From Heligmosomoides polygyrus polygyrus (Eukaryota; Nematoda; Chromadorea; Rhabditida; Heligmosomidae): 64,000 bases of DNA. The notes below the pieces were generated by a model. It made no database searches. It saw only the letters and a program-made list of their open reading frames with translations, and was not told where the DNA came from. Shown piece after piece: positions 21,714-33,448 of this stretch (positions within the stretch are counted from its first letter, which is position 1; every line of letters begins with the position of its first letter). The position numbers and the translations under genes were made by a program. The stretch lies in NCBI GenBank assembly GCA_947396885.1, contig OX377206.1, forward strand, positions 17,045,114 to 17,109,113, in the 5' to 3' direction.

Positions 21714-21771
21714 CTGAATCATCCCAATCTTCTCAAAATTAACACTGATCGCATAAACATTTTGGTCGAGT
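21714..21771 (-). CDS. Exon 19: small tail exon
   Basis: Acceptor CCGTTTTTTCTTCAG and donor CAG/GTAAGAG are both strong. The exon is 1 base plus 19 codons, phase 2 in and 0 out, encoding LDQNVYAISVNFEKIGMIQ. The exon joining it to exon 18 (phase 0 in, 2 out) was not found. An overlapping unspliced frame (GSDADSDIYNPSVFSSDS) also looks protein-like, so this region needs transcript data. Confidence 0.5.
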
Positions 21772-22000
21772 CTGAAGAAAAAACGGAAGGATTATAAATA
21801 TCCGAATCGGCATCGGATCCAATGCCTAATGTGTATATACGTTTCATAAAGAAAAGATCATATTGTTTGAATTTTGTTTTCATCTGTAATACTGGTAGTG
21901 GCGAAAATTTTAAAGATAAGCAAAATGTGTGATCGCCACATTTAAAAGTTCTCAGGCAAAACCATGAATTCGGTGCTGGTAACGATTTTCTATGTATATA
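21772..22000. other. Intron sequence
   Basis: Lies upstream of exon 19 on the - strand and is bounded by the mariner at 22001. It may hold part of an alternative exon (see exon 19). Confidence 0.3.
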
Positions 22001-22904
22001 TTAGGGGGGGGGGGCCAAAAGTAATGAGACAAAATGAAAAAAATCTTTAGCTCTCTATAACTCAGTTACAACTCAACGATGCTGAGGAATGTATTTGCCA
22101 TTAAGGGCAAGGACCTTGCTGCCATCGCTCAGCCAACTTCCTGATCTCATCCTTCCAGAACTGCTTGGGCCTGGTGTTGATCAACTGCTCGACATGGTTG
22201 TCAAGGACTGCTTGGGTTCTTGTGTCCCTCCCGACTAGGAAGTCCTGTAGGCTCGAGAAGTAGTGGTAGTCGCATGGAGAGATGTCCAGCGAATACGGTG
22301 GGTGAGGCATGTGAACGTAGCCCAGCTGACCAAGCTTATCCGTGGTTACTTGTTCCTGATGGGGTGCGACGTTGTCGAAGAGGAGAACCTTCTTGAAGCG
22401 CTGCGAATGAATAAGAGCGAGTCGCCGGCCCATCTCTTCTATTTCGTTCACCATGGCCTTGGAGTTCATCGTAGTGCTCTTGGGAAACAGCTTCCGGTAA
22501 TGGGCGCAGACCCAAAATCTCTGAAGGTGATTCTCGCCGTGAACATCTCGCCGAACGAAGGTCGTTAACAGGTCACCAGGCCTCACCCAGATTCGCTGCT
22601 TGGCAGGGTTAAGGTAGAAGACGTACTACTTATCTTGCGTGAATATTGAGCCCAGTCTGCTCGGGGTTGGGAATTGGGCGAGATTTGCGCGACACAGGTC
22701 GACTCGTCAGTCCGGGGTTTCGGCATGAGACAGACTGGGGTTTTGGCATGCTTCTCTAAAGGGCGGAAGTGGTAACTTCTCAGAGCTTCAGTAAGTAGCA
22801 TACAAACATACAAATACGACAAGCACGAAACCAGACTCCAGCCACGAGATATATGGACACGGCATGGGGTGTCTCATTACTTTTGCCCCCCCCCCCCCCC
22901 CTAA
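22001..22904 (-). mobile_element. Mariner element, 904 bp, with D34D catalytic core
   Basis: Ends TTAGGGGGGGGGGGCC and GGC15TAA-type are inverted, flanked by TA (21999-22000, 22905-22906). The 161-codon - strand frame at 22101-22586 reads the transposase C-terminal half: LLFDNVAPH and HPPYSLDISPCDYHYF, 34 residues apart, then the RPKQFWKDEI end. The DNA-binding N-terminus is absent. It is a near twin of 61325-62230 but lacks four codons (TVYW) near position 30. It sits in an intron of the ZP-N-like gene. Confidence 0.85.
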
Positions 22905-23100
22905 TAGTTCTGTTTCGCAGTCTGAATATTGTTTTCTGTTGATTATCTGTTCTCGAGAACCTTTTCGAAAGTAATAATAAAACGATAATAATAATAGATA
23001 GGTAGATAGCCGTAAAATGCACATAGTCCTATTACAATATAATATTATCGCAACTGGATAAATATGTACAAAGCCATTCTTAGATGACTAGCTAGCTGTA

Positions 23101-24658
23101 CAGGATGGCCCACAAGTCCTACTACAAAACTATGCCGCCTTATTGGTAGTCTTTTCGAATTGCAGAGAACCACATACCAACTGTTATGTAGCACATAGAT
23201 ACGTAGTGCTACACTCGTGGAAAGTATCGTGGTTGTAGCTGCTCTTATTACAAAGTAATGCGCTCTCACGTAAAACTACCGAAAATTCTTCTCTGGCCCA
23301 TGGTGGAGCGCTCCCATTCCGATGTGACTAAATTTCGGAAAATTGGTTATTGTGCAGGACAATTCAGAGGCTTGTCAAAATTAAACATTAAATGAACGGA
23401 TCTGAACTACAACAGAAGAACGCTATTAATTTTCTGATCATGCACGATGCAGCAACCAGCTGGAACAAATGCAATATTCAGCCGTGTGCGTAAACTATTG
23501 CTGAGCAATATGTAGTTTCTAGAAAACTATAGGGAAAGCTCTACAAGTCCACAATTGAGGCGAATGCTCAGCCATGAAGAGAAGACAGTAGAGAGAAAAA
23601 TTTGCAAGCGCAGTTGGAGCGCGTCGTTCGAAATGGGTGTTCAGCCTCTGCCTAATTTGATGAAAAATTTCTTAAAGTTGGGCGATCCCAAAAAAGTCAA
23701 AATATTAGTGCGTTTAATACTCCCTTTTCGGAGACCTGATAACATAAGCACAATGGCCACGCATAGTAGCTTTTTGTCATACAAGATTTTCCAAAATGTC
23801 TCCCTTCACACCCCAGGTTTTTGTGCAAAAAGAGTAAAAATCAATAAAAATATTTTTTTGATGGGAACAAAAACATAACACCATATTTTGGAGACTCAGT
23901 CGCGCTGTTTAAAGGCAAAATGCACATTCTGGCAAAGCGATTCTTCTATCAGCAAAAAGAAAAGGACTTCGTAGCGGTTGTCAGTCCATCTGCAAAATAT
24001 GCACCTGCAAAAGACTAGCTGTGAAATTCCTGAATCTTTAGGTTTTTAATCTTTTTTATTATCCTTTAAAAATGTCGGGCTTTATAAAGCCTGAAAAAAC
24101 TATTGTTCAATGTCTTCTTTGGAACGAATAAGAAATAAAACTCCGTAAGAGGTGCTGCGATGCGAGCTGTAAAGCAACCCACACGATCTGAAAGCTCTTA
24201 TCAACCCAGGAGTGGCCCCTTATAAATAGCAACGCTTCACCATAATCTACACACCATGGGCAAAAAATTTTTAAAATTGTACCAAAGTTGGTGCATTCTT
24301 AGCCTTTTTATACGCCTAAGTTTTTGTTGTTAGGCGCGTGGAACGCAGTCGGAAGAGGCGCCGGCTGTCGGCTGCACCCAATACCAGGTTCCTGGTTCGG
24401 ATTTCCCGCCCAGGCCGACCAAGCCTTCCATCCCTCCTCGGTCGGTAAATTGGTACTAGACTTGTCTGGGTAGGATAAAGCGCTGACTTGTTCATCGCCT
24501 GGCCACCGCAAGTCACTGTATGGCCAAATACGCATTCAACTCGCCTCCACAATATCTAGTAGAAGTGGAATGCGTGGCGCATCCCAAAAGGGATTGAATA
24601 ACGCCGTCGTTTATCCTTATCCTTTAAGTTTTTGTTGCAGGACTTATGAGCCACCCTG
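23101..24658. mobile_element. TA-flanked element with CAGG-type inverted ends
   Basis: CAGGATGGCCCACAAGTCCT at 23101 and AGGACTTATGAGCCACCCTG ending 24658 are inverted, with TA outside each (23099-23100, 24659-24660). This fits the Tc1/mariner superfamily. I could not read a transposase in the 1.56 kb. A SINE has inserted near the right end. Confidence 0.55.
24333..24629 (+). repeat. tRNA-derived SINE, full length
   Basis: The head has an A-box region (GGAACGCAGTCGGAAGAGG) and B-box GGTTCGGATTTCC about 55 bases apart. The body ends in TTTATCCTTATCCTT. It is nested in the element 23101-24658. Confidence 0.65.
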
Positions 24659-24984
24659 TATATCCATGAAAATTTTCCCTTTCATGGTAGATTTTTATAC
24701 GTAGTTGAACCGAATATGAAAAGATCAGAATCAGCTCAGAAAGTGCATCGGCACTTAGCATGCAGTAATATAACTGTGCATTCCCGTCCGAGTGGTTCTC
24801 GTTAACGCAGAGAAGAGCACATAATCCAGACACAACGATAGAAAACAAGAGCTGATTGTCTACACGATTTATGCAGAACTTCGGTCGCTTGTATTCGGTG
24901 CTCCAATTGGCTGGCGCCTGACTCGCGGCCCCCATGTTGAGAAATAAGTCCCTGGGTATCTAATCAATATCAGTTTTTCGGATC

Positions 24985-25290
24985 TATCCTGGTCGGGGGG
25001 GGGGGGGGGCATAACCAAAAATTATGTAACAGTTGACTTGGGATTCACCGAGCGGCTTCTAGAGGACAAAATAGGACCCAAACTCACGAAATTCACAAAA
25101 AAATTACATTCGGTTTGGCCGCAGTTTTATGCAAGCAAAGTTATCTATGTACCCGTACCCCTCACTACGATGGATCCGCTGTTTGTCCAACTGTTTGATC
25201 GTTTTTGGGCCCTACTTTGTCCTCTTGAGACCGCTTCGTGAGTATCAACTCAATTGGTTACATAATTTTTAATTATTATCCGCCTAGCTG
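24985..25290. mobile_element. MITE, second copy of the 16502-16866 family
   Basis: Shares GATCTATCCTGGTCGGGGG, GACTTGGGATTCACCGAGCG and ATAGGACCCAAACTCACGAA with the first copy. The inverted half ends AATTGGTTACATAATTTTTA. A G15 run sits near the left end. Confidence 0.6.
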
Positions 25291-25689
25291 AGCACCTCAT
25301 CAAACAGGGCAGTACACTCCACCAATCCAGTGCCGGATTCCTCAACGATTAAACCCATGGGAATAAGGGGTAGGGATAGCCACAATGAAGCATTCATTTC
25401 TACCCCTTGTCTTATTTGTACCCTTTACATCAGGCATACCCTCGGGTTTACTTGTTGATGAATCCGATCCCAGCCGTTTCACTCTACGTCACTCCCTACA
25501 GCCATGAAGATACGGGCGTTGCAACCTTCTTGTTGCCCAACAACGTTGATCAGCTTTACCAGTGAATTTACGCTCACGCCTACTGGCGCTCATAGTTTAT
25601 CGATAAGAGTAACATCTGATGACGTGAAGATGACGATGTGGCAGACTTGTAAAGCCGTCCTAATGGACTGTTTTTGATGTGAATCTCAC
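25291..25689. other. Intron 18 of the ZP-N-like gene, no exon found
   Basis: Searched on the - strand for an exon with phase 0 in and phase 2 out; none was convincing. The segment around 25330-25550 may be a dispersed repeat. Confidence 0.3.
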
Positions 25690-25886
25690 CTGATTGAGCG
25701 CATTATGTACACACTGCATAATCCGCGCCCATTTTTCACGTGTGAACAGATTGCGATATTCAGACTGCTGTGAGATGTCTTCCAGTTCCTGTACACTAGT
25801 GGTCATCAACAGTTGACGTCGGAACGCCGCGTCTCTGACGAGTAATTGTCGCCATCGACCTAAACGAGTAGTTCGAACCGCGTATA
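25690..25886 (-). CDS. Exon 18: cytoplasmic tail
   Basis: 2 bases plus 65 codons, phase 1 in and 0 out, between GACGTGCTAG and CAG/GTGAGA. It encodes RLGRWRQLLVRDAAFRRQLL, QELEDISQQ and REKWARIMQCVHNALNQ. The frame is dense and charged and looks helical. The acceptor tract is modest, but the phase fits exon 17 exactly. I do not recognise a domain. Confidence 0.65.
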
Positions 25887-27455
25887 CTAGCACGTCATCC
25901 GCCTTATAAAAAGATAGCATTCTGTACTATTCAACAAATTCGGGGTCCTTCTTTATCAAAAAGAGTCAGTTCATCTGCGTGCGTCACACACAGTTAGCAC
26001 ACAGCTCTGTATAAGCCTGTCAAGCGCGTAAAGCCTGTGAAGAAGTGAGCCATGAGACATGGGAAACAAGTTGAAGAGATTCGCACGTCGCGCATCTTCT
26101 ACTCCGAATAATCGCTCCTTTTTTAGGGTCAGTTCAGTTCTCAGCTGCGTATCTGTTCGCTTCAAGACGTGATCTTTACAACAATAAAAATCGATCGATA
26201 TCGATCTACTGGAATTGGTTTCTGCTGCAAAGTCCCATCCAGTAGTCAGTCCGACTGGTGAAGCCAGCCTGACTGTTTTACCACCACCTACAAGACAACT
26301 ATAGACCATTAAAAATTTTCACGAATTTTTCAATTGCAGATGCTACGATTCATAGAAAAGTTAGTATTTTCATCAGTCCTTCTGTTCGTTGATTCGCAAA
26401 ATTATTAATTACCGTTGCAAGGCTGCACATATCGACCGGCATTATCGATCTCAATGCTATCCTTTTGAGGCGCACGAATACGAGACAGGCTTTAGGACAA
26501 GTGAACTGTATCGATTGACCAATTAACTGCTATCGATATTATATATGTTTGTTTAATAATGGTTGATTGGATAGGAATCACACTAATATTATTGTCTGTG
26601 GACATGCTACAGAAAATGTAAACACCATTGCTTGACTAATCAATATCAACCAATATTGTAAATTTTTACCTGAAAACGACTGTTTGAAAAAGGAACGTCA
26701 TAAATGCTGATGATTATCGATTTGCATGCCTCACATCAGGCGAACAGTATCGAGTGCCCAATTGGTACCGATCGAGTTGTTGATTAATAGCGCGAAAAAC
26801 CAATCAGCAGTCATAGGGATCGTTTGGAGTGCACGCGAGGATCGACGCGATGTAAGAATAAGCTCCCATATCGATTCATCGTGTCACACGATCGATATGG
26901 GAGCTTATCATAACATCGCGTCACGCGTCGCGTGCACACTGAAGGCTCCCATACAGGCCATGAAGTCGTCTACCTACTGGATAGTGATATTATTCCAGGT
27001 TTTTGTTTTGTATTCTTCGGAATGCGGAAGGGGCCAAAGCCAATTTTAGGCGTCAACTAAATATATTTGCAACGCTAAAAATACAAAATTTCAATGCGCT
27101 GAGAATCACGAGAATTTCTACGCCTCAATGGAGCTGTTTGTTCGGTCGTCATGGCCACTAATGCTTGCGCAAGCTCAACCAGTTCACGAGCTTTCAGAGT
27201 AAAGTGACCCACCTAATTCCTGTTCAGTCAACTTTCGCGCACCGAATCCGCGAATTGGAAGAACGCATTTCTCCAGCACTTCAATGGAGGACAGGTCACG
27301 ATGCTCGACAATTAGCTCACCTTGAAAAACAAGCCAATTTACAATTAGCTCACCTTGAAAAATAAGCCACTTTACCTGCTAAGACGACTGAGCGGAAAGA
27401 AAATGGTTGAAATGCTTCAAATAATGTCCAAAGTCAATTATTTTCAAAAGTTCAC
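25887..27455. other. Intron 17 with a foldback
   Basis: Contains the hairpin at 26829-26942 and a 36 bp direct duplication (TTAGCTCACCTTGAAAAA) at 27305-27368. A 112-codon - strand frame at 25971-26309 lacks usable splice sites. Confidence 0.4.
26829..26942. repeat. Foldback hairpin
   Basis: GAGTGCACGCGA ... GCTCCCATATCGA pairs with TCGATATGGGAGC ... TCGCGTGCACAC. The core AGCTCCCATATC is shared with the hairpin near 39540-39657, so both belong to one foldback family. Confidence 0.7.
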
Positions 27456-27582
27456 CTTTATGCGGTTCTTCCGGTTTGCCTTGCTCGGCCGTTTCCGCTG
27501 CATGATAAATTTCGGTGATAGATCTATATGAGGATATACCCGAGTCTTCTGGTCGACCGACTTCTTGTTCAAGTGACGTCAC
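27456..27582 (-). CDS. Exon 17: cytoplasmic tail
   Basis: 42 codons plus one base, phase 0 in and 1 out, between CATTGTTCAG and AAAG/GTGAAC. It encodes TSLEQEVGRPEDSGISSYRS, then TEIYHAAETAEQGKPEEPHK. Acidic and serine-rich, typical of a flexible tail. Both splice sites are good. Confidence 0.75.
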
Positions 27583-28476
27583 CTGAACAATGCCAGTTGC
27601 TCTGACACACAGTTATAATCACTTCGATGGATTTGCGGCCTACCTTGAGGCTGCCAGATCTATTCACCGACGATCCAGCGATCAGGCAGTGCCTCCATTC
27701 CGAATAGCTCTTCGGAAGCATTTGCTGTAACGGAAGGGCGTTCAGTGACTAAATTTATCAGTCGCTTCTAATAAAACCTCCCTTTTCTATGAGTTTGTTT
27801 CTTTCTCATTTTTGAGCAAAATCTAATCGTAGTTGTCTATCGTCACTTTCAGTTAGATAAAATATTAAGAAACAGTGAAAAAGTACTTTGAGGAAAATCA
27901 AAGCTTTTGAAGTTTGAGAAATGATGCACATGGGAAGGGGTGACTAATTTTATGTATGTCGGCTGTAGTTTTGCTGAACTTTAGTGATCCAGGAACTTTG
28001 TATTCAATTTTTATTAAAACAAATTATGATTTGACAAAGTTGTTAGATAAGAGCGAAATATTGTATATGGTGCTCTCTACAACAGGCTGCTCTAATCGTC
28101 AATCAATAACAATTCAATACCTGTGTACGTTAGATCGAGATGCGACAAGCAGTTTTTTGGTCTATTGACAAAATGATGAGGGGACGGTGACAAAATATGT
28201 GTAAAGGCGTAGTTCTCAACATCGTTCGGCCACGACCAGCCATTTTTTGAATTTCCAGAAACCTTCAAAAAATAGCCGCATTGTTTTAACGGTACTAAAC
28301 GGTGTGGGTCTTTGCGCAGCGATTGAAAATTGCTTACAAATTGTTAGTGCAGAATCGCAGTTGCTTTTCAAGAAACTGCCCTTTTAATTTTTTGAGAGAA
28401 AATATTGATCATGTGACTTCATTGAGGTCTTAGAGTGGTTATTTAAATTTCACTGTGGAACAGCATTTAAATTCAC
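27583..28476. other. Intron 16, nothing recognised
   Basis: AT-rich sequence with no exon-like frame or clear repeat. Confidence 0.45.
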
Positions 28477-28621
28477 CTGTACACTTATGTCCGTAGACCC
28501 AACATCTACTCCTCGCTCACTGAAAATGTCCGTGTCATTGAATTCGAGGCGTGACGCATACTGACTGCGTTGACTGTTGCGTTGTGAATGCGTTCGCTGC
28601 ACATATTCTTCGAGATTCGAT
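28477..28621 (-). CDS. Exon 16: cytoplasmic tail
   Basis: 1 base plus 48 codons, phase 2 in and 0 out, between CAAATTTCAG and CAG/GTGAAT. It encodes SNLEEYVQRTHSQRNSQRSQ, then DIFSERGVDVGSTDISVQ. Its phases bridge exons 15 and 17 across 5 kb of repeats. Confidence 0.75.
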
Positions 28622-29570
28622 CTGAAATTTGGTCTTTGGATTTGTTCATGATTAATGTTTTAGGTTTTAAGCTTTTTGCTTACATATCTTTGCGTTTTAA
28701 AATAAGTAACTTCGACATTTTACTATTCGCTGGGATCACTCTCAACAGTCCGTACAACAGAAAAGGCAGTAGAAATTTGATTAAAATAAACAACTGAAAT
28801 TGAGCTCATAATCTTTCAAAACAACTATCATGAACAACTTAGCCCTCGCATGCCTCGCAGTTTCAGATTGTTTTCATGCGTGTAAATTCATGACGCAAAC
28901 TAAAAAACTCCCAAACTAAAAAATTGACTAATAGCCTTGCTCTAGTAACGTCTTCATAAAGTATGTGTTTGCACAACGGCTTTGTTAAGTGTCCCTACAA
29001 AGAGAAGCTACTGCTGTTTAAATGGTCGTAAATCTTTCAGCCATTAAGCTCCAGCAAATTCTCGAAAGCTTTAGAGGACAGGAGAGAGAAAACAGTAATA
29101 ATTGTCAATATGTGACGATTGCGCCACACTTCCGACTGAAGTGGAACGTTTGCAGGACTCGTAGTGTAAGACAATTTACACATTGCTATGATCCTACTAT
29201 ATATAAGCGAGAACGGTCGTTTGTCTGTGGATGAGTGAGTGCGTGTGTGTGGGGGTGTGTGTTTGTTTGTTTGCACTAAAGTGCTGAAGGAATGTGTTGG
29301 GAAGAAGTATGGGGAAGGGGGAGGGGGGGAGGGGGGGGGAGTTGTACAGTTGTGGCCGTTGCCTTTTCAAAAATGCCGAAAAAGCCGCATATTCCCGGCT
29401 TTTTCGGCCTTTCAAAATAACTTCCCTCAAAGTTAACCAATTGCGAAAGCAAGCACTTTTGCGAGTTCAGCAGTTCAAGCTCTATCAGAAAGTGTTAAAA
29501 AATTGCTGAAAATTTCAAAGTTTAACCGAATTTTTTCAAAGGTTAGTTTTTCGTTCAAAATGGTGCTCCA

Positions 29571-31413
29571 TTGCGAAGGGTGACTGCGGACGAGTTGTCG
29601 GTAGCAAGTCGTCGAAAACCGTTGCATACTCATAACTCCTTCAGTTTTAGGTTTTTTGAGAAGTGGTTGGTACCGTTCGAATCGTCTCGTCGAGATCTAC
29701 ACAGCAATGTATACTACTTATCAGAACACCGAATATTTTCGCAGTGGGTGGGCAAAAATGATTTTAACGGGCTCTTTGCGATTTGAAAAGCTTATTTTCC
29801 GAGACTTGCATGTTCTTGGAGTATCTCAAGCATGGCGTAAAGTGACAGGAATCCCTCGAGAGTGCGCCGTGCACAATGCATACAGAATCGGACCTATCAA
29901 TCAAGTGGGCGCGACAGGGTGTAGAGTGGGTGATTGGGGAGTTTTATGAGAAATTCTCAGCCGCCCTAGTTAGGAATTGCTCTAGCACAGTCCAACTAGC
30001 CTTTGGAGTGCATCGTGAATAGCGCATATAGAATGGAACCTATCAATCGAGTGGATTGGGGACTGAAGGCGATGTTCTCAGAATCGGACGAGATTGGTAC
30101 CGTTCGATAGAGCTTTTCGAGCTGAACAGAACGTTACCACTGAAAACTCAAATGTGGACGAGAAAGAGCGCTGGAAACTTCACCGCTGCCCTCCACCGCT
30201 CTAAAATGTCAGATGGGGCCGAAGCAGCTTAGGCAGCAGGGGAGTTTTGAGCATGCCATCGCAAAGTGCCTTCAGTATTCTGCTCTTCTACGCGCTGGTG
30301 GGCTGTTGGCTCATCTCGTCTTCCCGCAGTGATCGACCGAAATCGGGAAAAAATTAGGCCACACAAGCCTCACATGCATTTTCACACCGCTATAATTTCG
30401 CCGTTTTAGAAGCCACAACGCTGTACTTCTGCGGACTACTAAAGCTCTCTGCTGCCGACGAAACCCACGAGCCGCAGCCTGACCGATTCGATCTCTACAG
30501 AGTTATTGCGCTCCGAACACGCCCGCGCGTGCAATTTGCGAGCTGCCGCGCCCACTCGATTGATAGGTTCTATTCTATATGCACTGTTCACGATGCACTC
30601 CAAAGGCTAGCTGGACTGTGTTAGAGCAATTCCTAACTAGGGCGGCTAAGAATTTCTCATAAAACTCCCCAATCGCCCACTCTACACCCTGTTGTGTCTA
30701 CTCGATTGATAGGTTCGATCATACTTTACACTCACGTTCACGGCGCACTCCTAAGTCTCGCCGGAACAGAGTACAGCAATTCCTGAGTAGGACGGCCGCA
30801 AATTTGTGATAAAACTCCCCAAACGGTCACTCTACAAGCTCTCCCGCCCTTCTCGATTGATAGGTACCATCCCTTATGCATAGTGCACAGCGCACTCCAA
30901 AGGCTAGCTGGACAGCCTTAGAGCAACTCCTGAGTAGGGCGGCTGAGAATTCCTCATAAAACTCCCTAAACGCTCACACTACAAGCTGTCCCCCCCCCCC
31001 CCCCCCTCCCCCCGATTGATAGGTTCATCCTATATGCATAGTGCACGTCGCACTCTCAGTGGATTCCTGGCATGACGGAACACTTTAAGTCATGTTTGAT
31101 ATACTCCGAGAACATGCAAGTCCTTAAAAATAAGCTTCTCCAATCGCAAAAGGTCTACCCCAGTCATTTTTGACCACCCACTGCAAAAATGCGGTGGTCT
31201 GGCGAAGTTGTACAAATGCTTGTGTAGATCTCGAAGAGGCGAATCGAACTGTACCCACCGTTTCCCAAAAAACCTCAAACTAGAGGAATTGTGAGCACGC
31301 AACGGTTTTCGACGGCTTGCGACCGACACCTCGTCCGCGACCGCCCTTCGCAATGGAGCGCAAGTTTTCAATTTCGGCCATTTCCATAGCTTCATACAAA
31401 CTATGTATACCAT
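29571..31413. repeat. Foldback with inverted tandem 145 bp units
   Basis: 29571-29870 and 31413-31090 are inverted copies at about 75-80% by eye (ADELSVASRRKPL and ADEVSVASRRKPL in the two arms). Next come tandem units (CTATCAATCGAGTGGGCGCG, TTTTATGAGAAATTCTCAGC): about two on the + strand (29890-30060) and four on the - strand (31030-30540). The centre, 30070-30530, is unique. Confidence 0.65.
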
Positions 31414-31594
31414 ACGATAGAACTCGAGCTCCTGAGCTCAAATACTTCGTTTGTTTTTGAAACTAATGAATTTTAGGCGAGTTATATCAAAAAGACGCAA
31501 AAGCCGGGAAAACGCGGCTTTTTCGGGATTTGATCAAAAGATACGGCCATAACTGTAGTTGTCACCAGTTCTCAACTGTTGTAATTGTCGACAG

Positions 31595-32390
31595 GCGTCC
31601 ATGTTCAGATGACATGTCACCAATGTCGCGCAAAAGACGTTCGGGTTGAGAAGAGGTGTCACCAATGTCGCGGAAGGCCTTCCAGATTCAGACGCCGTGT
31701 CACCAGTGACGCGCAAAGCACGTTCGGGCTGAGAACACATGTCACCGACGTTGTTCAACAGGCGTCCGGGTTCGAAAGAGGTGTCACCGATGTCGCGCGA
31801 GGATTCGGGATTCAGATGACGTGTTACCAGTGAAGGTGGGACTAGTAATGGGGGACCGGTGAAGGGTTGACCAATAAAGGAGGGACCAGTAAAGGTGAGA
31901 CCAGCAATGGGGACCTGTGAGGGGGATCCAGTGAAGGGGGAACCGGTGAAGGAGAGGAGAGGGGTCCAGTGAAGGGGGAACCGGTGAGGTGGGGAGGGGT
32001 CCAGTGAAGGGGAACCGATGGAAGGTTGATCAGTGAAATAGTGAACCAGGTGAAGGGGGGACCGGTGAGGAGGGTACCAGTAATGGGGACCGGTGAATCG
32101 GGGAAAGGGGGGGGGGGGAGGGGTCCAGTGAAGGGAGGACCGGAAAAGGGTTGATGAATAAAAGGAGAACCAGTGAGGGTGGGACCAGTAATGGGGATCG
32201 GTGAAGGATAGGATGACCAGCGAAGGGGGGACCAGTAAAGGGAGGTCCAGTGAAGGTGGGAGCAGTAGTAGGGACCGACGAAGGGGGAAGGGACCAGTGA
32301 AGGGTGAACCGGAAAAGGGCTGGCAATAAAGGGGAACCAGTGATAAGGGGCCAGTTAAGGGGGGTCCAGTGAAGGTGATGGACCTGTTTT
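31595..32390 (+). repeat. Minisatellites A and B of Helitron-like copy 2
   Basis: 31595-31830 holds the 40 bp A unit, and 31840-32390 the short GGGACCAGTGAAGG B unit. Same order as at 2330-3205. Confidence 0.7.
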
Positions 32391-32816
32391 GTCCTATTCC
32401 GCTATACCATTCTATATAGTAAAAACAGTTTTTTTTAATGAATGAGAGAAGGCCTAAAGAGGAGAAGAAGACGTTCGGAGTGTTCTATTCTCCGGGTTTG
32501 GGGCGAAGCCCCAACCAGACGTTTGGCAGCCGGCAGGCCGTTGAACGTCTGGTGTTTTTATAAGAAAGGATCTGCCAGTTTTTTACGCACTGTTCTTTAA
32601 ACCTTATATGTTGGTAAAGACTTTAAGTTAACCAAAACTGTCTTTGGAGCAAGTAATGCACAATGTAGATGAAGCTAGAAATTTGGCATTAGCGCAACTG
32701 TTCCAGCAAGAGAGACGCTCATTTGTTCACAGCCTTAAATTTTTAGCAAATTAGATAACCATAAACGGCTGTACGATCAGATTAATATCCCCTATCTGCT
32801 CTAAAGAAGTGCATAC

Positions 32817-32956
32817 CTGAGGTTCATTGCACTGGAACTCGCACCATCAATGGTGCTCAAATAGTCGGCTCGATTTGAGCTGGGCTGTCGGCTTGGAACG
32901 TCAGCTTCGAACTGTTTCCTACCATAGAAACCCGACGAAGCATAGTGTGAGCCACT
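32817..32956 (-). CDS. Exon 15: cytoplasmic tail
   Basis: 46 codons plus 2 bases, phase 0 in and 2 out, between GGCGTTCAG and CTCAG/GTATGC. It encodes SGSHYASSGFYGRKQFEADV, then NRADYLSTIDGASSSAMNL. Without the splice the frame would stop after a few codons (YALL), a possible short isoform. Confidence 0.8.
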
Positions 32957-33024
32957 CTGAACGCCTCGTTAGAATATCGTTCCAAAGTGGGTAAGACTAA
33001 TATTAAGACGAGGTTAGAACTTAC

Positions 33025-33079
33025 GCTGCCGTCCCTGGATGTGCCGTACATGTCCTTCACGTTATTAGCGTCTTCTCGG
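33025..33079 (-). CDS. Exon 14: cytoplasmic tail, 55 bases
   Basis: 1 base plus 18 codons between AGTTTCAG and AGC/GTAAGT, phase 2 in and 0 out. It encodes REDANNVKDMYGTSRDGS. Confidence 0.75.
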
Positions 33080-33151
33080 CTGAAACTGATATTTAAACAA
33101 AACATATCACCAGCACCAACTTTAAATAACTAGAAGCAAAGTGCTCCAGAC

Positions 33152-33295
33152 CTGTCCACATTGCGGCCGGAATTTTTCTTAAAAATTCCACGCGGCTTCG
33201 CTGAGGGCACAGACGATGCGCTACGCGTAGCTTGTGCGGTCGACGATGTCTCCTGGGAATCAGAAGGCGAAATGGCGGCTGAGTTGGTGTGACCT
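33152..33295 (-). CDS. Exon 13: cytoplasmic tail
   Basis: 1 base plus 47 codons plus 2, between TTTCCCATTCAG and ACAG/GTCTGG. It encodes a Ser/Thr/Ala-rich stretch (TNSAAISPSDSQETSSTAQA), then KPRGIFKKNSGRNVD. The donor GTCTGG is weak but keeps phase with exon 14. Confidence 0.7.
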
Positions 33296-33360
33296 CTGAA
33301 TGGGAAACTTCAACTTGAACAGAAAAACCCTCGTCAGCTGAATGATTTAGAAACACTCAC

Positions 33361-33448
33361 TCTGAAGGGAAATTAGACCGATCAACTCTATTCGCATCTC
33401 GGCTTCCCCACCACAGCTGATGTGCGCTGGCTTTATTGGCTATTGAGC
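33361..33448 (-). CDS. Exon 12: juxtamembrane tail
   Basis: 2 + 28 codons + 2 bases between GACTCTTTCAG and TCAGA/GTGAGT. It encodes NKASAHQLWWGSRDANRVDR, then SNFPS. Phase fits the transmembrane exon before it and exon 13 after it. Confidence 0.75.

Larger units (their letters stand above)
29192..32560 (+). mobile_element. Helitron-like element, copy 2, with internal foldback
   Basis: Begins TCCTACTATATATAAGCGAG after an A and ends beyond the hairpin at 32515-32552. It carries G-rich tracts, a large inverted repeat (29571-31413) and minisatellites A and B (31595-32390). The 5' 90 bases match 517-606. No helicase coding was seen. It fills most of intron 15 of the ZP-N-like gene. Confidence 0.55.

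Noticed and set aside
32817..32830. End of the tail protein by read-through (stop after YALL) instead of splicing at 32817
   Set aside because: CAG/GTATGC is a good donor, and exons 16-18 continue in exact phase. Read-through is kept only as a possible short isoform.
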